Positions 8,510-16,834 of a stretch of DNA of 64,000 nt are shown in pieces (the stretch's first letter is position 1; each line of letters starts with the position of its first letter). The translations under genes were made by a program, and so were the position numbers. A model generated the notes under the pieces. The model was not told the origin of the DNA. It searched no databases and saw only the letters and a list, made by a program, of their open reading frames with translations. Origin of the DNA: Pontibacter indicus (GTDB lineage: Bacteria > Bacteroidota > Bacteroidia > Cytophagales > Hymenobacteraceae); NCBI RefSeq assembly GCF_900156345.1, contig NZ_FTPP01000001.1:930001-994000 (forward strand), written 5' to 3'.

Positions 8510-9226
8510 ATGATCTGGGCAGGATTTCTATTTGGCTTACTAGGCAGTTTCCATTGTGTTGGGATGTGCGGCCCTATAGCAATGGCGCTACCATTTGTCG
8601 GGAGCTCTGGCTGGCGTTACTACGTCGGCCGGCTCCTGTACAATGGTGGTCGTATCGTTACGTACGCATCCTTGGGCGCGCTCGCAGGCGCCTTCGGTCA
8701 GTCCCTCGAAATGGCAGGTTTGCAACAGACCGTTTCGATTGTATCCGGCGTGATGATCTTGCTCATGCTCGTGTTGCCGGCCGCTCTCAAAGGGAGGGCC
8801 TCCAATGCGATGGGGACAGACAAAGTAATGGTCTGGGTGCGCAAAAAGCTGGGCTATTACTTTCAGAAAAACTCTTTGGGCTCACTTTTCATGGTGGGTG
8901 TGCTTAATGGTTTACTTCCCTGCGGATTTGTCTACATCGCCCTGGCCGGTGCCATCAGTGCGCCAGGTATAGGCGGCGCCATGCTCTACATGGCCCTCTT
9001 CGGTCTGGGCACTTTCCCGCTGATGTACCTTGTGTCGCTATCGGGCAAGCTCATCAGCCTGAAGGTGCGGGGCATATTTAACCGGGCGGTACCGTATGTG
9101 GGCATGGCGCTGGCGGTGCTCTTCATCGTGCGAGGTCTTGGCCTGGGTATACCTTACCTCAGCCCTAAAGTCGTGCAGACGGCGCAGCACACCACCGAAA
9201 TGAGCTGCTGCTCCAAGCCGAAATAA
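8510..9226 (+). CDS. Sulfite exporter TauE/SafE (DsbD_2-like) membrane protein
   Basis: 238 residues with six or seven helices. Repeated motifs GMCGP (near 20) and LLPCG (near 140) each put a Cys-Pro or Pro-Cys in a helix, as in the DsbD transmembrane family and the copper/thiol-related TauE/SafE branch that follows fixH in many cbb3 clusters. I infer a role in copper or thiol transfer during oxidase assembly rather than sulfite export. The tail ends TEMSCCSKPK, a Cys-Cys pair that could bind metal. Codon spacing to fixH (4 bp) indicates an operon. Confidence 0.8.
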   Translation: MIWAGFLFGLLGSFHCVGMCGPIAMALPFVGSSGWRYYVGRLLYNGGRIVTYASLGALAGAFGQSLEMAGLQQTVSIVSGVMILLMLVLPAALKGRASNAMGTDKVMVWVRKKLGYYFQKNSLGSLFMVGVLNGLLPCGFVYIALAGAISAPGIGGAMLYMALFGLGTFPLMYLVSLSGKLISLKVRGIFNRAVPYVGMALAVLFIVRGLGLGIPYLSPKVVQTAQHTTEMSCCSKPK

Positions 9227-9230
9227 ATCT

Positions 9231-9287
9231 AACAGCAATACTGTTAAAAGTCACTTTTTCGGGTGATGCAACTCACTGCACCCGAAA
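9231..9287. other. Two inverted repeats between tauE-like gene and usp
   Basis: AACAG-CAATA-CTGTT (9231-9245) and TTTCGGGTG (9257-9265) with CACCCGAAA (9279-9287), a perfect 9-bp stem. Neither is followed by a T-run on the + strand, so this is either a weak terminator or an operator for the downstream usp gene. Confidence 0.4.
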
Positions 9288-9320
9288 GGGCCTTCCTATA
9301 CCTTTACGACACTAACCATA

Positions 9321-10235
9321 ATGACTATGATAACGCTATCGCAGACAAAGCGCATCCTGGTTCCGCTGGAACTGAACGAGACAGGTGAGGACCTGTTGAA
9401 CTATGCCGGTAAACTGGCACATGCACTGGGTGCGGAGCTATACCTGTTCCATGCCTGCAAAATGGCCGACATGACATTCACCCAGCAAAGTAACTGTATC
9501 CAGAAGCTTCGATCTTTTACCGAACGCGTGTTCAGTCGGGAGCTCAAGACTTCTAAAGTTACCGTGCCCTTCGATTGTGTGGTGCGCCCCGGCCAAATAC
9601 GCGACAGTATTCAGGCGGTGGTGCAGGATTACCAGATCGACCTGATGCTGATGGACGCCGGTGCGCGGGCTAACAATGGGTTAACAGGAGAAGCAGCAGA
9701 GCTAGCCGCCACCATTATGGACCTCGTTCCGTGCCCGGTGATGGTGTTGCCTGACAAGGTTCGTTATAAAAAACTGAAGCACCTGGTTTTTGCAACCGAC
9801 TTTACAGACCAGGACCAGCGGGTGCTGTTCCGCATAGCAGACCTGGCACAGCAGCTGAAGGCCAAATTAACCCTTGTGCAGGTATACGGCGAGGAGGAGC
9901 GCTCCCAGTGGTGTACCTATCAAACAGCCATGCTGGAGCTCGAAAAGCAGTTAAAAGGCCGCAAGGTTGCTTTCCGGTTGCTGGAGGAAGAGGACGTACT
10001 GGAGGGCATCAGCGAGTTTTCGGAGGAAGAGTCGGCAGACATGCTGATACTGGCCACGCAGGACAATTACCTGCTGGAGCGCCTTTTCAGCACGAACTAC
10101 ATGAAGACCATGGCATTTCACACGCGCATTCCGCTGCTGACCTACCGACAGTTCAAGAAGAAGCCATGCTCTGGCTGTTGTGCGAACTGCAAGAGCAAGA
10201 AGGCACAAATGGAATTGCAAGCTATAAACGTGTAA
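9321..10235 (+). CDS. Universal stress protein, tandem Usp domains with Cys-rich tail
   Basis: 304 residues: Usp domain 1 (about 9-145, beginning KRILVPLELNETGEDLL, ending CPVMVLP) and Usp domain 2 (about 149-275, KHLVFATDFTDQDQ). The glycine-rich ATP loop G-2x-G-9x-G is not obvious in either, so nucleotide binding is doubtful. The last 30 residues contain KKPCSGCCANCKSKK, four cysteines in a CxxCCxxC pattern that ordinary Usp proteins lack and that could hold a metal or respond to redox state. Placed after the cbb3 cluster and 13 bp before the cNMP-domain gene, it is probably induced by low oxygen or stress. ATG 9327 is an alternative start. Confidence 0.85.
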   Translation: MTMITLSQTKRILVPLELNETGEDLLNYAGKLAHALGAELYLFHACKMADMTFTQQSNCIQKLRSFTERVFSRELKTSKVTVPFDCVVRPGQIRDSIQAVVQDYQIDLMLMDAGARANNGLTGEAAELAATIMDLVPCPVMVLPDKVRYKKLKHLVFATDFTDQDQRVLFRIADLAQQLKAKLTLVQVYGEEERSQWCTYQTAMLELEKQLKGRKVAFRLLEEEDVLEGISEFSEEESADMLILATQDNYLLERLFSTNYMKTMAFHTRIPLLTYRQFKKKPCSGCCANCKSKKAQMELQAINV

Positions 10236-10248
10236 ACGAGAAAGCGGT

Positions 10249-10623
10249 ATGGCGTTACGGGCTTTTATAGACAAGGGGGTGATTGCAGGGGAGTTGGAAG
10301 CCCTGGAGTTTGGTAATAGCATCTTCAGGCAAGGAGAAGCGGTTACCTGCTTCTATCTGATCACGAAAGGCCGCGTGGCACTGATAGACCATACCACAGG
10401 TATAAGCGAGCAGTTGGTTGCCCCACCGGATTTTCTGCTTGGCGCCACCGACCTGCTGCATGCCACTTACAGCTTCACCGCCTATACCTTGGAGCACACC
10501 GAACTGATCCGGATAAAGAAAGACGCGATTCAGGAAGCTGTGAACAAAGACCCGCTGCTTCGGCTATACCTGCTCAAAATGATGAGCTGGGAAGCCAGCC
10601 TCACCAAAATGGCATTCGAGTAA
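10249..10623 (+). CDS. Stand-alone cyclic-nucleotide-binding domain protein
   Basis: 124 residues covering only a Crp/Fnr-type sensor domain: FGNSIFRQGEAVTCFYLITKGRVAL matches the beta-roll start (written here in part; residues about 20-44), followed by the region where cAMP binders have an RPAE loop, which here is not recognisable. The protein ends at about the position of the long dimerisation helix and lacks the helix-turn-helix. There is no frameshifted remnant downstream; a terminator follows at once. It may be a sensor partner for another protein, perhaps the Usp protein encoded 13 bp upstream. It cannot itself be the DNA-binding FNR protein. Confidence 0.75.
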   Translation: MALRAFIDKGVIAGELEALEFGNSIFRQGEAVTCFYLITKGRVALIDHTTGISEQLVAPPDFLLGATDLLHATYSFTAYTLEHTELIRIKKDAIQEAVNKDPLLRLYLLKMMSWEASLTKMAFE

Positions 10624-10645
10624 ATTAACCCTTTTTATGTGCAAG

Positions 10646-10674
10646 AGCCGGTAGTAGAATGCTGCCGGCTTTTT
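10646..10674 (+). terminator. Rho-independent terminator
   Basis: AGCCGGTAG and CTGCCGGCT pair (one G-T wobble) around a 7-nt loop and are followed by TTTTT. It ends the usp-cNMP unit and shows that an upstream TTG start for the next gene at 10673 is unlikely. Confidence 0.85.
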
Positions 10675-10735
10675 GCTTTACAACCTATACCTGTCGCTGG
10701 TAGTAAAAAGTAGAAATTCTATCCAGCCATTATTT

Positions 10736-12070
10736 ATGAAGAGGATCATAGGCAGGCTAAAGCTTGTTGCGCAGTTCATCTATACCAGCATTGGCTTTTA
10801 CCCGACCTTGCTCTCTTTGCTCTTTTTCGGAATAGCAGTACTGATGATCTATTTCGAAACCAGGGGTATTAGTAAATCCCTTGAAGACGAACTGCCTTTC
10901 TTCATTATCAGCCATGGCGAAACTGCCAACATGATCCTGAGCTCTATCGCTACGGGCATTTTTTCGCTGATCGCCTTCGGTTTTACCATGGTGATGCTGG
11001 TGCTCAACCAGGCCAGTGCCAACTTCTCTCCCCGGGTTATTCCGGGACTTATCACTTCTAAGTCAAACCAGAAAGTACTGGGTCTATTTCTCGGGACGCT
11101 CATCTATACCTTGGTGGTGATGGTAAACGTTCGCTCGGAGCACTACGACACTGACCTGCCGGGGCTTGCCGTGTTCCTGGCCATGTGCTTCACCATACTT
11201 TGCCTGGCTTTCTTTGTGTATTTTATTCATTCCATTTCAACTGCTATTCAAATTGGCAGCATCCTGGAGGACACCTACAAGCTGACTCTTGACAAGCTGC
11301 GCAGGGAACTGGCACAAGACGAGGGAAAAGAACTTCAGGCCATCTTCAAAACCGGTAGCTGGCAGCTACTTGACAGTAGCAGGAGTGGCTATTTGCAAAA
11401 AATCGACAGGAATGCCGTGATTGAGCTTTGCAGAGAGCAAGATGTGGTATTGGAGTTTTTGCAGCCACTCGGTCACTTTGTGATAAAAGGACTGCCATTT
11501 GCCAGAGTGTCCGGCCAGTTGAAGGATGAAGAGGCTTTTTGCAACGAACTCGACACGCAGTTGAGTTTTTATCAGGAAGAACTGGCGGATGTAAATTACC
11601 TCTACGGATTTAAGCAGATCACCGAGAGTGCTGTGAAGGCGCTTAGTCCCAGCATCAACGACCCGGGCACTGCCATAAAAGCAATCGATTACCTCACCGA
11701 CCTTTTGATTGTCCGGATGCCCCTCACCGATGAGAAAATATTTCACGACAAGGAGCATGTACTTCGTCTGCGTCTGGATGAAGTGAGCTATCAGGATCTG
11801 CTCAGTTTGTGTTTGGGACCTATTCGCGTCTATGGCAGAGAAGACCCGGTTATTTTGATGCGGCTGCTGAACCTGGTTAAAAATTTGTTCCTGGCTGCAA
11901 AATCCTATCCCAACAGGCAAAGTTCGATTACAAAGGAAGCTCAACTGATCGTAGCAGATGCAGATGATTTTGTAAAGAACGAGGGAGACCGGCAGAAGAT
12001 TAACCAAATGCTAGACTCCCTGAATGACACCTGCGGGCTTGACCAAACACTACCGAAGCTCCAGGCATAG
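10736..12070 (+). CDS. DUF2254 family membrane protein
   Basis: About 444 residues from ATG 10736. Four hydrophobic segments lie in the first 200 residues (a pair near 15-45, one after SHGETANMILSSIATGIFS, then one or two more), and the remaining half is soluble with helices. The sequence NQASANFSPRVIPGLI after the second helix pair and SINDPGTAIKAIDYL in the soluble part are characteristic of DUF2254. Function unknown. The longer frame to TTG 10673 was rejected because it overlaps the preceding terminator. It is followed by DUF389 and an ion channel, suggesting a membrane or ion-related theme, but 54 bp and a weak hairpin separate them. Confidence 0.85.
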   Translation: MKRIIGRLKLVAQFIYTSIGFYPTLLSLLFFGIAVLMIYFETRGISKSLEDELPFFIISHGETANMILSSIATGIFSLIAFGFTMVMLVLNQASANFSPRVIPGLITSKSNQKVLGLFLGTLIYTLVVMVNVRSEHYDTDLPGLAVFLAMCFTILCLAFFVYFIHSISTAIQIGSILEDTYKLTLDKLRRELAQDEGKELQAIFKTGSWQLLDSSRSGYLQKIDRNAVIELCREQDVVLEFLQPLGHFVIKGLPFARVSGQLKDEEAFCNELDTQLSFYQEELADVNYLYGFKQITESAVKALSPSINDPGTAIKAIDYLTDLLIVRMPLTDEKIFHDKEHVLRLRLDEVSYQDLLSLCLGPIRVYGREDPVILMRLLNLVKNLFLAAKSYPNRQSSITKEAQLIVADADDFVKNEGDRQKINQMLDSLNDTCGLDQTLPKLQA

Positions 12071-12101
12071 TTGGGTACTTAACCGAGAAAAGGTTATTTT
12101 T

Positions 12102-12122
12102 ACAGGAATTGCAATTTCCTGT
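12102..12122. promoter_or_regulatory. Palindrome directly before the DUF389 gene
   Basis: ACAGGAATTG and CAATTTCCTGT form 10-bp arms with a single bulged T, ending two bases before ATG 12125. It could be an operator or a structure that hides the start codon. Just before it, AACC-GAGAAAA-GGTT followed by ATTTTT (about 12081-12100) may end the DUF2254 transcript. Confidence 0.35.
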
Positions 12123-12124
12123 TT

Positions 12125-13513
12125 ATGATTTTTGATACAATCAAGCGGTCCCTGGGCAGTGTGCTCAACATCATCCACGAGACCGATGAGCCCGGCACCA
12201 TCCGCGAAATTTACGATAAGATTCCGGTGCGCGGCAACAACACCTGGATGCTGATCTGCTCGGCCATGCTGGCTTCCATCGGATTGGATACCGGCTCAGG
12301 CGCCGTCATAATCGGGGCCATGCTTATCTCACCGCTTATGTCGCCTATACTCGGGGTGGGGCTGTCTGTTGGCATCAACGACCGCGAAATGCTCTCGGCT
12401 TCGGTCAAGAATCTGTCTATTGCCGCTGCCGCCGGCCTCATCGTGAGCACGCTTTACTTCATGATCACGCCACTGGGAGAGCCTACCAACGAGCTGCTGG
12501 CCCGCACCAAACCCACCTTGCTGGATGTGATGGTGGCCTTTTTTGGAGGCGTGGCAGGCATTGTCTCTATTTCGAGGTCCGATAAATCGAACGCTATACC
12601 TGGCGTGGCCATTGCCACCGCCCTGATGCCGCCGCTGTGTACAGCAGGCTACGGGCTGGCGCTGGGCCGTTTTGACTTCTTCTTCGGGGGCTTTTACCTG
12701 TTCTTCATCAACGCCGTCTTCATCAGCCTGGCAACCTTCCTGATCGTAAAGTACCTCAAGTTCGACACCAAGCACTACGTGGACAAAGCCACTGAGCGTC
12801 GCGTGGCCCGTATCATGGCAGTGATGCTGTTCATTGTGGTATCGCCCAGTGCCTATTTTCTCTACAACATTTACCAGGGCGTTCAGACCAAAAAGAAGAT
12901 CGAAAACCTGGTCGTGCGCGATTTCGCAAACCGGAACAACGAGATCATCAAATGGGAAGTGATCGATACGGACACGCTCAGCACAATCAAAATTTACAGC
13001 GTAGGAAATCCGGTGAACGACACCCTCGTGGCACACTACAACACACTGCTGACCAACAATTCGCTTCCGCAACACAAAGTCAAACTGGTGCAGCTCGATG
13101 TATCGGCAGAGGACGTACGCCGTATGGCTTCTGATCTTACAAACAACCTGACGCAGGACTTTCTGAGGACAATTGAGATCCAGAAACTGCAAAACCAACG
13201 GGCCGACAGCCTGATGCGACTGGCCAATACTTTCACTCCGGTCAGTGCCACCCGCGAACTCAAGCTCATCTTCCCGGAGATAGACAAGGTGGAGCTTGGG
13301 GAAATCGTGTCGGTGACGGAGAACAAGGCAGCGCTCGACACGGTCATGCTGGTGATGATCGAGTGGAAGAAACCGCAGGCTGCCAATCCGGCCAAAAGCA
13401 CGAAGGCTGTATTTGTGGATCCGGCCAAGATTAAAGATTACGAGCAACGTATAAAGCAGTACATGGCCAGTCGCTTCCGCCGTGATTCAGTGAGAGTTTC
13501 ATCTTCACTCTAA
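12125..13513 (+). CDS. DUF389 family membrane protein
   Basis: 462 residues. After a short N-terminal segment comes the DUF389/TIGR00341 core: MLASIGLDTGSGAVIIGAM, ISPLMSPILGVGL and later ATALMPPLCTAGYGLA, with about six helices up to residue 245. The C-terminal 200 residues form an extramembrane region with helical character. Function of DUF389 is not established. Nine bases separate its stop from the ion channel start, so the two are likely cotranscribed. Confidence 0.88.
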   Translation: MIFDTIKRSLGSVLNIIHETDEPGTIREIYDKIPVRGNNTWMLICSAMLASIGLDTGSGAVIIGAMLISPLMSPILGVGLSVGINDREMLSASVKNLSIAAAAGLIVSTLYFMITPLGEPTNELLARTKPTLLDVMVAFFGGVAGIVSISRSDKSNAIPGVAIATALMPPLCTAGYGLALGRFDFFFGGFYLFFINAVFISLATFLIVKYLKFDTKHYVDKATERRVARIMAVMLFIVVSPSAYFLYNIYQGVQTKKKIENLVVRDFANRNNEIIKWEVIDTDTLSTIKIYSVGNPVNDTLVAHYNTLLTNNSLPQHKVKLVQLDVSAEDVRRMASDLTNNLTQDFLRTIEIQKLQNQRADSLMRLANTFTPVSATRELKLIFPEIDKVELGEIVSVTENKAALDTVMLVMIEWKKPQAANPAKSTKAVFVDPAKIKDYEQRIKQYMASRFRRDSVRVSSSL

Positions 13514-13521
13514 AGCGCAGT

Positions 13522-14352
13522 ATGGCAAGTCAGCGAAACGACTCATTGAAACACAAGCTCTACAGCATCATTTTTGAAGCTGAAACACCTTCGGGCAGGA
13601 CTTTCGACATCATCCTGCTGATCATGATCGTGGCCAGTGTCGTGGTGGTGTCGCTGGAGAGCGTTGTTTCTTTGCGAAGAGAATACCTGCACGTGTTTCA
13701 GGCACTTGAGTGGACTTTTACTATCCTTTTTACGATCGAGTATTTTCTCCGCATTTACAGCTCGGAAAGGCCCCTTCGGTATATCTTCTCCTTTTTTGGG
13801 ATCATCGACTTCCTGGCCATCATACCTACGTACATGAGTCTGTTTGTTATTGGCTCACAATACCTGCTGGTGATCAGGGTGTTCCGGTTGCTTCGGGTAG
13901 CCCGTATTTTCAGGCTGACCAACTTTGTGAATGAGGGACAGGTGCTCACTAAAGCCCTTCGTGCCAGCCTGACTAAAATCTCGGTTTTTCTGGGGGTGGT
14001 ACTGATGTTGGTGGTCGTAATGGGTGCGTTAATGTATGTGGTGGAAGGACGCGCCAGTGGCTTTACGAGTATACCCATGAGCATTTATTGGGCCATCGTG
14101 ACACTTACAACGGTGGGTTTTGGCGACATTACACCAGCTACGCCCTTGGGTAAGTTATTAGCCAGTTGCCTCATGATCATGGGCTATGGCATCATTGCAG
14201 TGCCCACCGGCATTGTTTCCGTGGAGTTGTCAAGGGCTGACAAGCTGGATGCTACGTCACGCGTCTGCCCGAATTGCCACAAAGAAGGGCACAGTTCCGA
14301 CGCCAGATACTGCGACAACTGTGGCTTTCCATTGAGAAGGCTAGCAGAGTGA
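13522..14352 (+). CDS. Voltage-gated-type potassium channel with C-terminal zinc ribbon
   Basis: 276 residues with six helices. S4 is seen as RVFRLLRVARIFRLTNF (Arg every third residue), and the selectivity filter is TTVGFGDITP (about 196-205), where GFG instead of GYG is also found in true K+ channels. After S6 and a short linker, residues about 249-272 contain CPNC and CDNC, a treble-clef-like zinc ribbon that is unusual for a bacterial Kv channel. It may be a metal- or redox-sensitive gate or an assembly module. Cotranscribed with DUF389. It converges with alr. Confidence 0.9.
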   Translation: MASQRNDSLKHKLYSIIFEAETPSGRTFDIILLIMIVASVVVVSLESVVSLRREYLHVFQALEWTFTILFTIEYFLRIYSSERPLRYIFSFFGIIDFLAIIPTYMSLFVIGSQYLLVIRVFRLLRVARIFRLTNFVNEGQVLTKALRASLTKISVFLGVVLMLVVVMGALMYVVEGRASGFTSIPMSIYWAIVTLTTVGFGDITPATPLGKLLASCLMIMGYGIIAVPTGIVSVELSRADKLDATSRVCPNCHKEGHSSDARYCDNCGFPLRRLAE

Positions 14353-14370
14353 TCGATTCAGGTATAGCAA

Positions 14371-15522
14371 TCAGTCCACGATATAGCGGGGAATATTCAT
14401 CGGGAGCCTGGTCAGCAGTTCGTAGTTTAATTGTGTGCTGAGCTCTGCGAATGAGGCTACGGTGATATGTTCGTTACCCTGTTTGCCAAGTAGCACCACT
14501 TCGTCTTTGAGCGTCACACCCGGTATACCTGTCACGTCTACCATCAGCACATTCATGTTCACGATGCCCACCACCGGCGCTCTGTGGGACCTGACCAATA
14601 CCTCGCCCTGGTTGCTCAGGCTACGGCTATACCCCCAGGCATACCCCACAGGTATAGCGGCGACCAGCATGTCACTACTGGCCTGAAAACTCTTGCCATA
14701 CCCTATAAATTCGCCTGCAGGTATGTGCTTCAGGCTCATCACATGGCTCTTCCAATTGATCAGCCGCCTCAATGGATCTGTGCGATCGGTACTGGTACCC
14801 ATATAACGCTGGTAGATTTCCGGGCTTGACCAGAAGCCATACTGCATGATGCCCACCCGCACCATATCCAGGTGGGTTTCAGGGTATGCCATTACGGCTG
14901 CAGAGCATGCCGTATGTAGCGTCTTGATCTGGAGCCCTTTCTGCTTCAGCGTGCGCACGGCCAGATGGTATTGCTTCAATTGCGCCGTCACCCGGTCATG
15001 ATTTTCGCTGCTCTCGGCACCCGCAAAGTGCGTGGAAACACCCACTACTTCAAATGCGTCAGGTTGTTTCAGAATCAGATCAGCTGCTCTTTCTACTTCG
15101 CGTGTTTCCAATCCGAGGCGATTCATCCCTGTCTCTAAATCCAGGTGAATGCGGGCCGGTTTCTGCAAACGACGTGCTGCTCTACCTGCTGCTTCAAGCC
15201 TGTCAATCGAAAAAACATAAAACTCAATGTCGTTGGCGATGGCCCAGGCTAGTTCCTCATCATCAATATAACCCATGATAAGGATGGTGGCCTTGTGTGG
15301 CAGCACCTGATGCAGGCGGTAGGCTTCGTCGGCGCTGAAAACCGAGAAATGATCGACACCACAGGTATAGGCTAGCTCCCCGAACTCCTCTACGCCGTGC
15401 CCGTACGCATTGCCCTTGATCACCGATGAGAAACGGGTGCCAGGTCTTAGTTGTGCTTTAATAAAGCTAACATTATGCGCTAAAGCTGAACGGCTTATTT
15501 CGATAAAGGAACTATAAAACAT
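14371..15522 (-). CDS. alr: Alanine racemase
   Basis: 383 residues. The PLP-binding SVIKGNAYGHG puts the Schiff-base lysine at K36 and Tyr at 40; a C-terminal VGYAWGYSRS holds the second-domain catalytic tyrosine region. It interconverts L- and D-alanine for peptidoglycan. Here the usual ADG after the tyrosine is AWG. The single-domain length excludes the MurF-Alr fusion found in many Bacteroidota, so this may be a second, stand-alone racemase. Its start lies 8 bp after the stop of the upstream M20 gene, so both form an operon read leftwards. Confidence 0.93.
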   Translation of the reverse strand: MFYSSFIEISRSALAHNVSFIKAQLRPGTRFSSVIKGNAYGHGVEEFGELAYTCGVDHFSVFSADEAYRLHQVLPHKATILIMGYIDDEELAWAIANDIEFYVFSIDRLEAAGRAARRLQKPARIHLDLETGMNRLGLETREVERAADLILKQPDAFEVVGVSTHFAGAESSENHDRVTAQLKQYHLAVRTLKQKGLQIKTLHTACSAAVMAYPETHLDMVRVGIMQYGFWSSPEIYQRYMGTSTDRTDPLRRLINWKSHVMSLKHIPAGEFIGYGKSFQASSDMLVAAIPVGYAWGYSRSLSNQGEVLVRSHRAPVVGIVNMNVLMVDVTGIPGVTLKDEVVLLGKQGNEHITVASFAELSTQLNYELLTRLPMNIPRYIVD

Positions 15523-15529
15523 GAAATGA

Positions 15530-16702
15530 TTATGGAGTTAAAATAGATTCCGCGATGCGGTAAAATAAAGTGGCACCGACAGGTATAAGCTCATCCGGGA
15601 AGTCATAATCGGCATGATGCAGCTGTGGTTGGTTTATACCGGAACCTAGGCCGAAAAGGGCACCGCTATACCTGTTTGTGAAGTGGCCGAAGTCCTCTGA
15701 CCAGCGTACCGGCCGCTCTGCCTCTTTCACGTCCATGCGCAGATACTGTGCTGCGCTTTGCACCAGTTCTACAGCATCCGTACTATTGCGAGTGGCAGGA
15801 AATTCTTCCACCCATATAACCGCACACTTTAACCCGTACTTGACCGAAACCAACTTAACTGCTTCTAAGGCAAGCGATTTTAACTTATCCAAATCTTCCT
15901 GCTCAAAAGCCCGAAGGGTAGCCATCACTGTTGCAAAACCTGGGTTAGTGCCAAAGGCGACTTCGCCCAGACGAGCATGTACGACTGTAAGCAGCGTCAG
16001 ATCCTGAAATTGCTGAGGCTCCCGCACCAGCGCATTAAGCGCCTGTATCAGTTCGCTCATACCTTCGCCGGGGTTCAGCCCGTTCTCCGGCTCAGCCGCA
16101 TGCGATTCCTTTCCATGCAATTTCACCTGAAGACCCACTGAAGCAGCAGCAAATATGCCGGAGCGCACCAGCACTTGTCCCATAGGCAGGCCCGGCATGT
16201 TGTGCAGCGCAAAAACGTAGTCAGGTGCTATTCTCTGAAATGCAGTTGTATGGAGAACATCCCAGGCACCAGCGCCCGTTTCCTCTGCCGGCTGGAAAAG
16301 CAGCACAACACGACCACGTGTTAGTGGCTGCTGTTGCAGCAGACTGGCAAGCCCGGTCAGAGTCGCCATATGTCCGTCGTGCCCGCACTTGTGGCTGACA
16401 CCTTTCTGAGTAGAGGTATAAGGCAATTCGTTTTGCTCTAGAGTCGGAAGCGCATCCAGTTCCGCTCGAAACAGCACGGTGGGCCCCTCATGCGTTACTT
16501 TGCCATGGAAGACGGCCGCGAAGCCAGTGCCGCCTAAGTCCTTTATAATTTCATCAGGCTGATAACGCTCCAAAAAATTTTGAAGGGTATGGCTTGTCTG
16601 GTATTCGAGTCCGGAAAGCTCGGGATGTTGATGCAAGTGGTGGCGCAGCGCGGTGATTTTTGTCAGGTCAGGTATAGCAGCAGGTGATAGGGTAGGGGAC
16701 AT
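15530..16702 (-). CDS. M20 family amidohydrolase (N-acyl-amino-acid hydrolase type)
   Basis: 390 residues. RHHLHQHPELSGLEYQTS, the metal-site motif CGHDGHMATL and LLFQPAEETGAGA identify the M20D/IAA-amino acid hydrolase-hippurate hydrolase group; a lid dimerisation domain lies at about 185-295 and the last metal ligand region is QLHHADYDFPDE. It removes acyl groups from amino acids; the natural substrate is unknown. Cotranscription with alr suggests amino-acid or cell-wall turnover. Two in-frame clusters of AGGTATA motifs lie in and around the gene. Confidence 0.9.
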   Translation of the reverse strand: MSPTLSPAAIPDLTKITALRHHLHQHPELSGLEYQTSHTLQNFLERYQPDEIIKDLGGTGFAAVFHGKVTHEGPTVLFRAELDALPTLEQNELPYTSTQKGVSHKCGHDGHMATLTGLASLLQQQPLTRGRVVLLFQPAEETGAGAWDVLHTTAFQRIAPDYVFALHNMPGLPMGQVLVRSGIFAAASVGLQVKLHGKESHAAEPENGLNPGEGMSELIQALNALVREPQQFQDLTLLTVVHARLGEVAFGTNPGFATVMATLRAFEQEDLDKLKSLALEAVKLVSVKYGLKCAVIWVEEFPATRNSTDAVELVQSAAQYLRMDVKEAERPVRWSEDFGHFTNRYSGALFGLGSGINQPQLHHADYDFPDELIPVGATLFYRIAESILTP

Positions 16703-16761
16703 AGACGGATCAGGTATGGCAGTTAGTATGGTTTACGGGTATACGACAATATAATTTACAA

Positions 16762-16808
16762 AAAAACCTGTCCCGCTTCACCATCTGGCTAGCGGGACAG
16801 GTTTTTTA
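16762..16808 (-). terminator. Bidirectional terminator between hybrid kinase and M20 genes
   Basis: AAAAACCTGTCCCGC pairs perfectly with GCGGGACAGGTTTTT around a 16-nt loop, with A- and T-runs on the two sides. It ends the leftward transcript of the hybrid kinase. Confidence 0.9.
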
Positions 16809-16834
16809 TTTGTAAAAAGTATAGTTAAAACTTC

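Noticed and set aside
10673..10735. TTG start for the DUF2254 gene
   Set aside because: It lies in the T-run of the preceding terminator; ATG 10736 gives a natural N-terminus.
12329..13447. 372-codon open frame on the - strand
   Set aside because: Fully antisense to the DUF389 gene, rich in His/Arg/Gln of mirrored codon type, with no recognisable domain.
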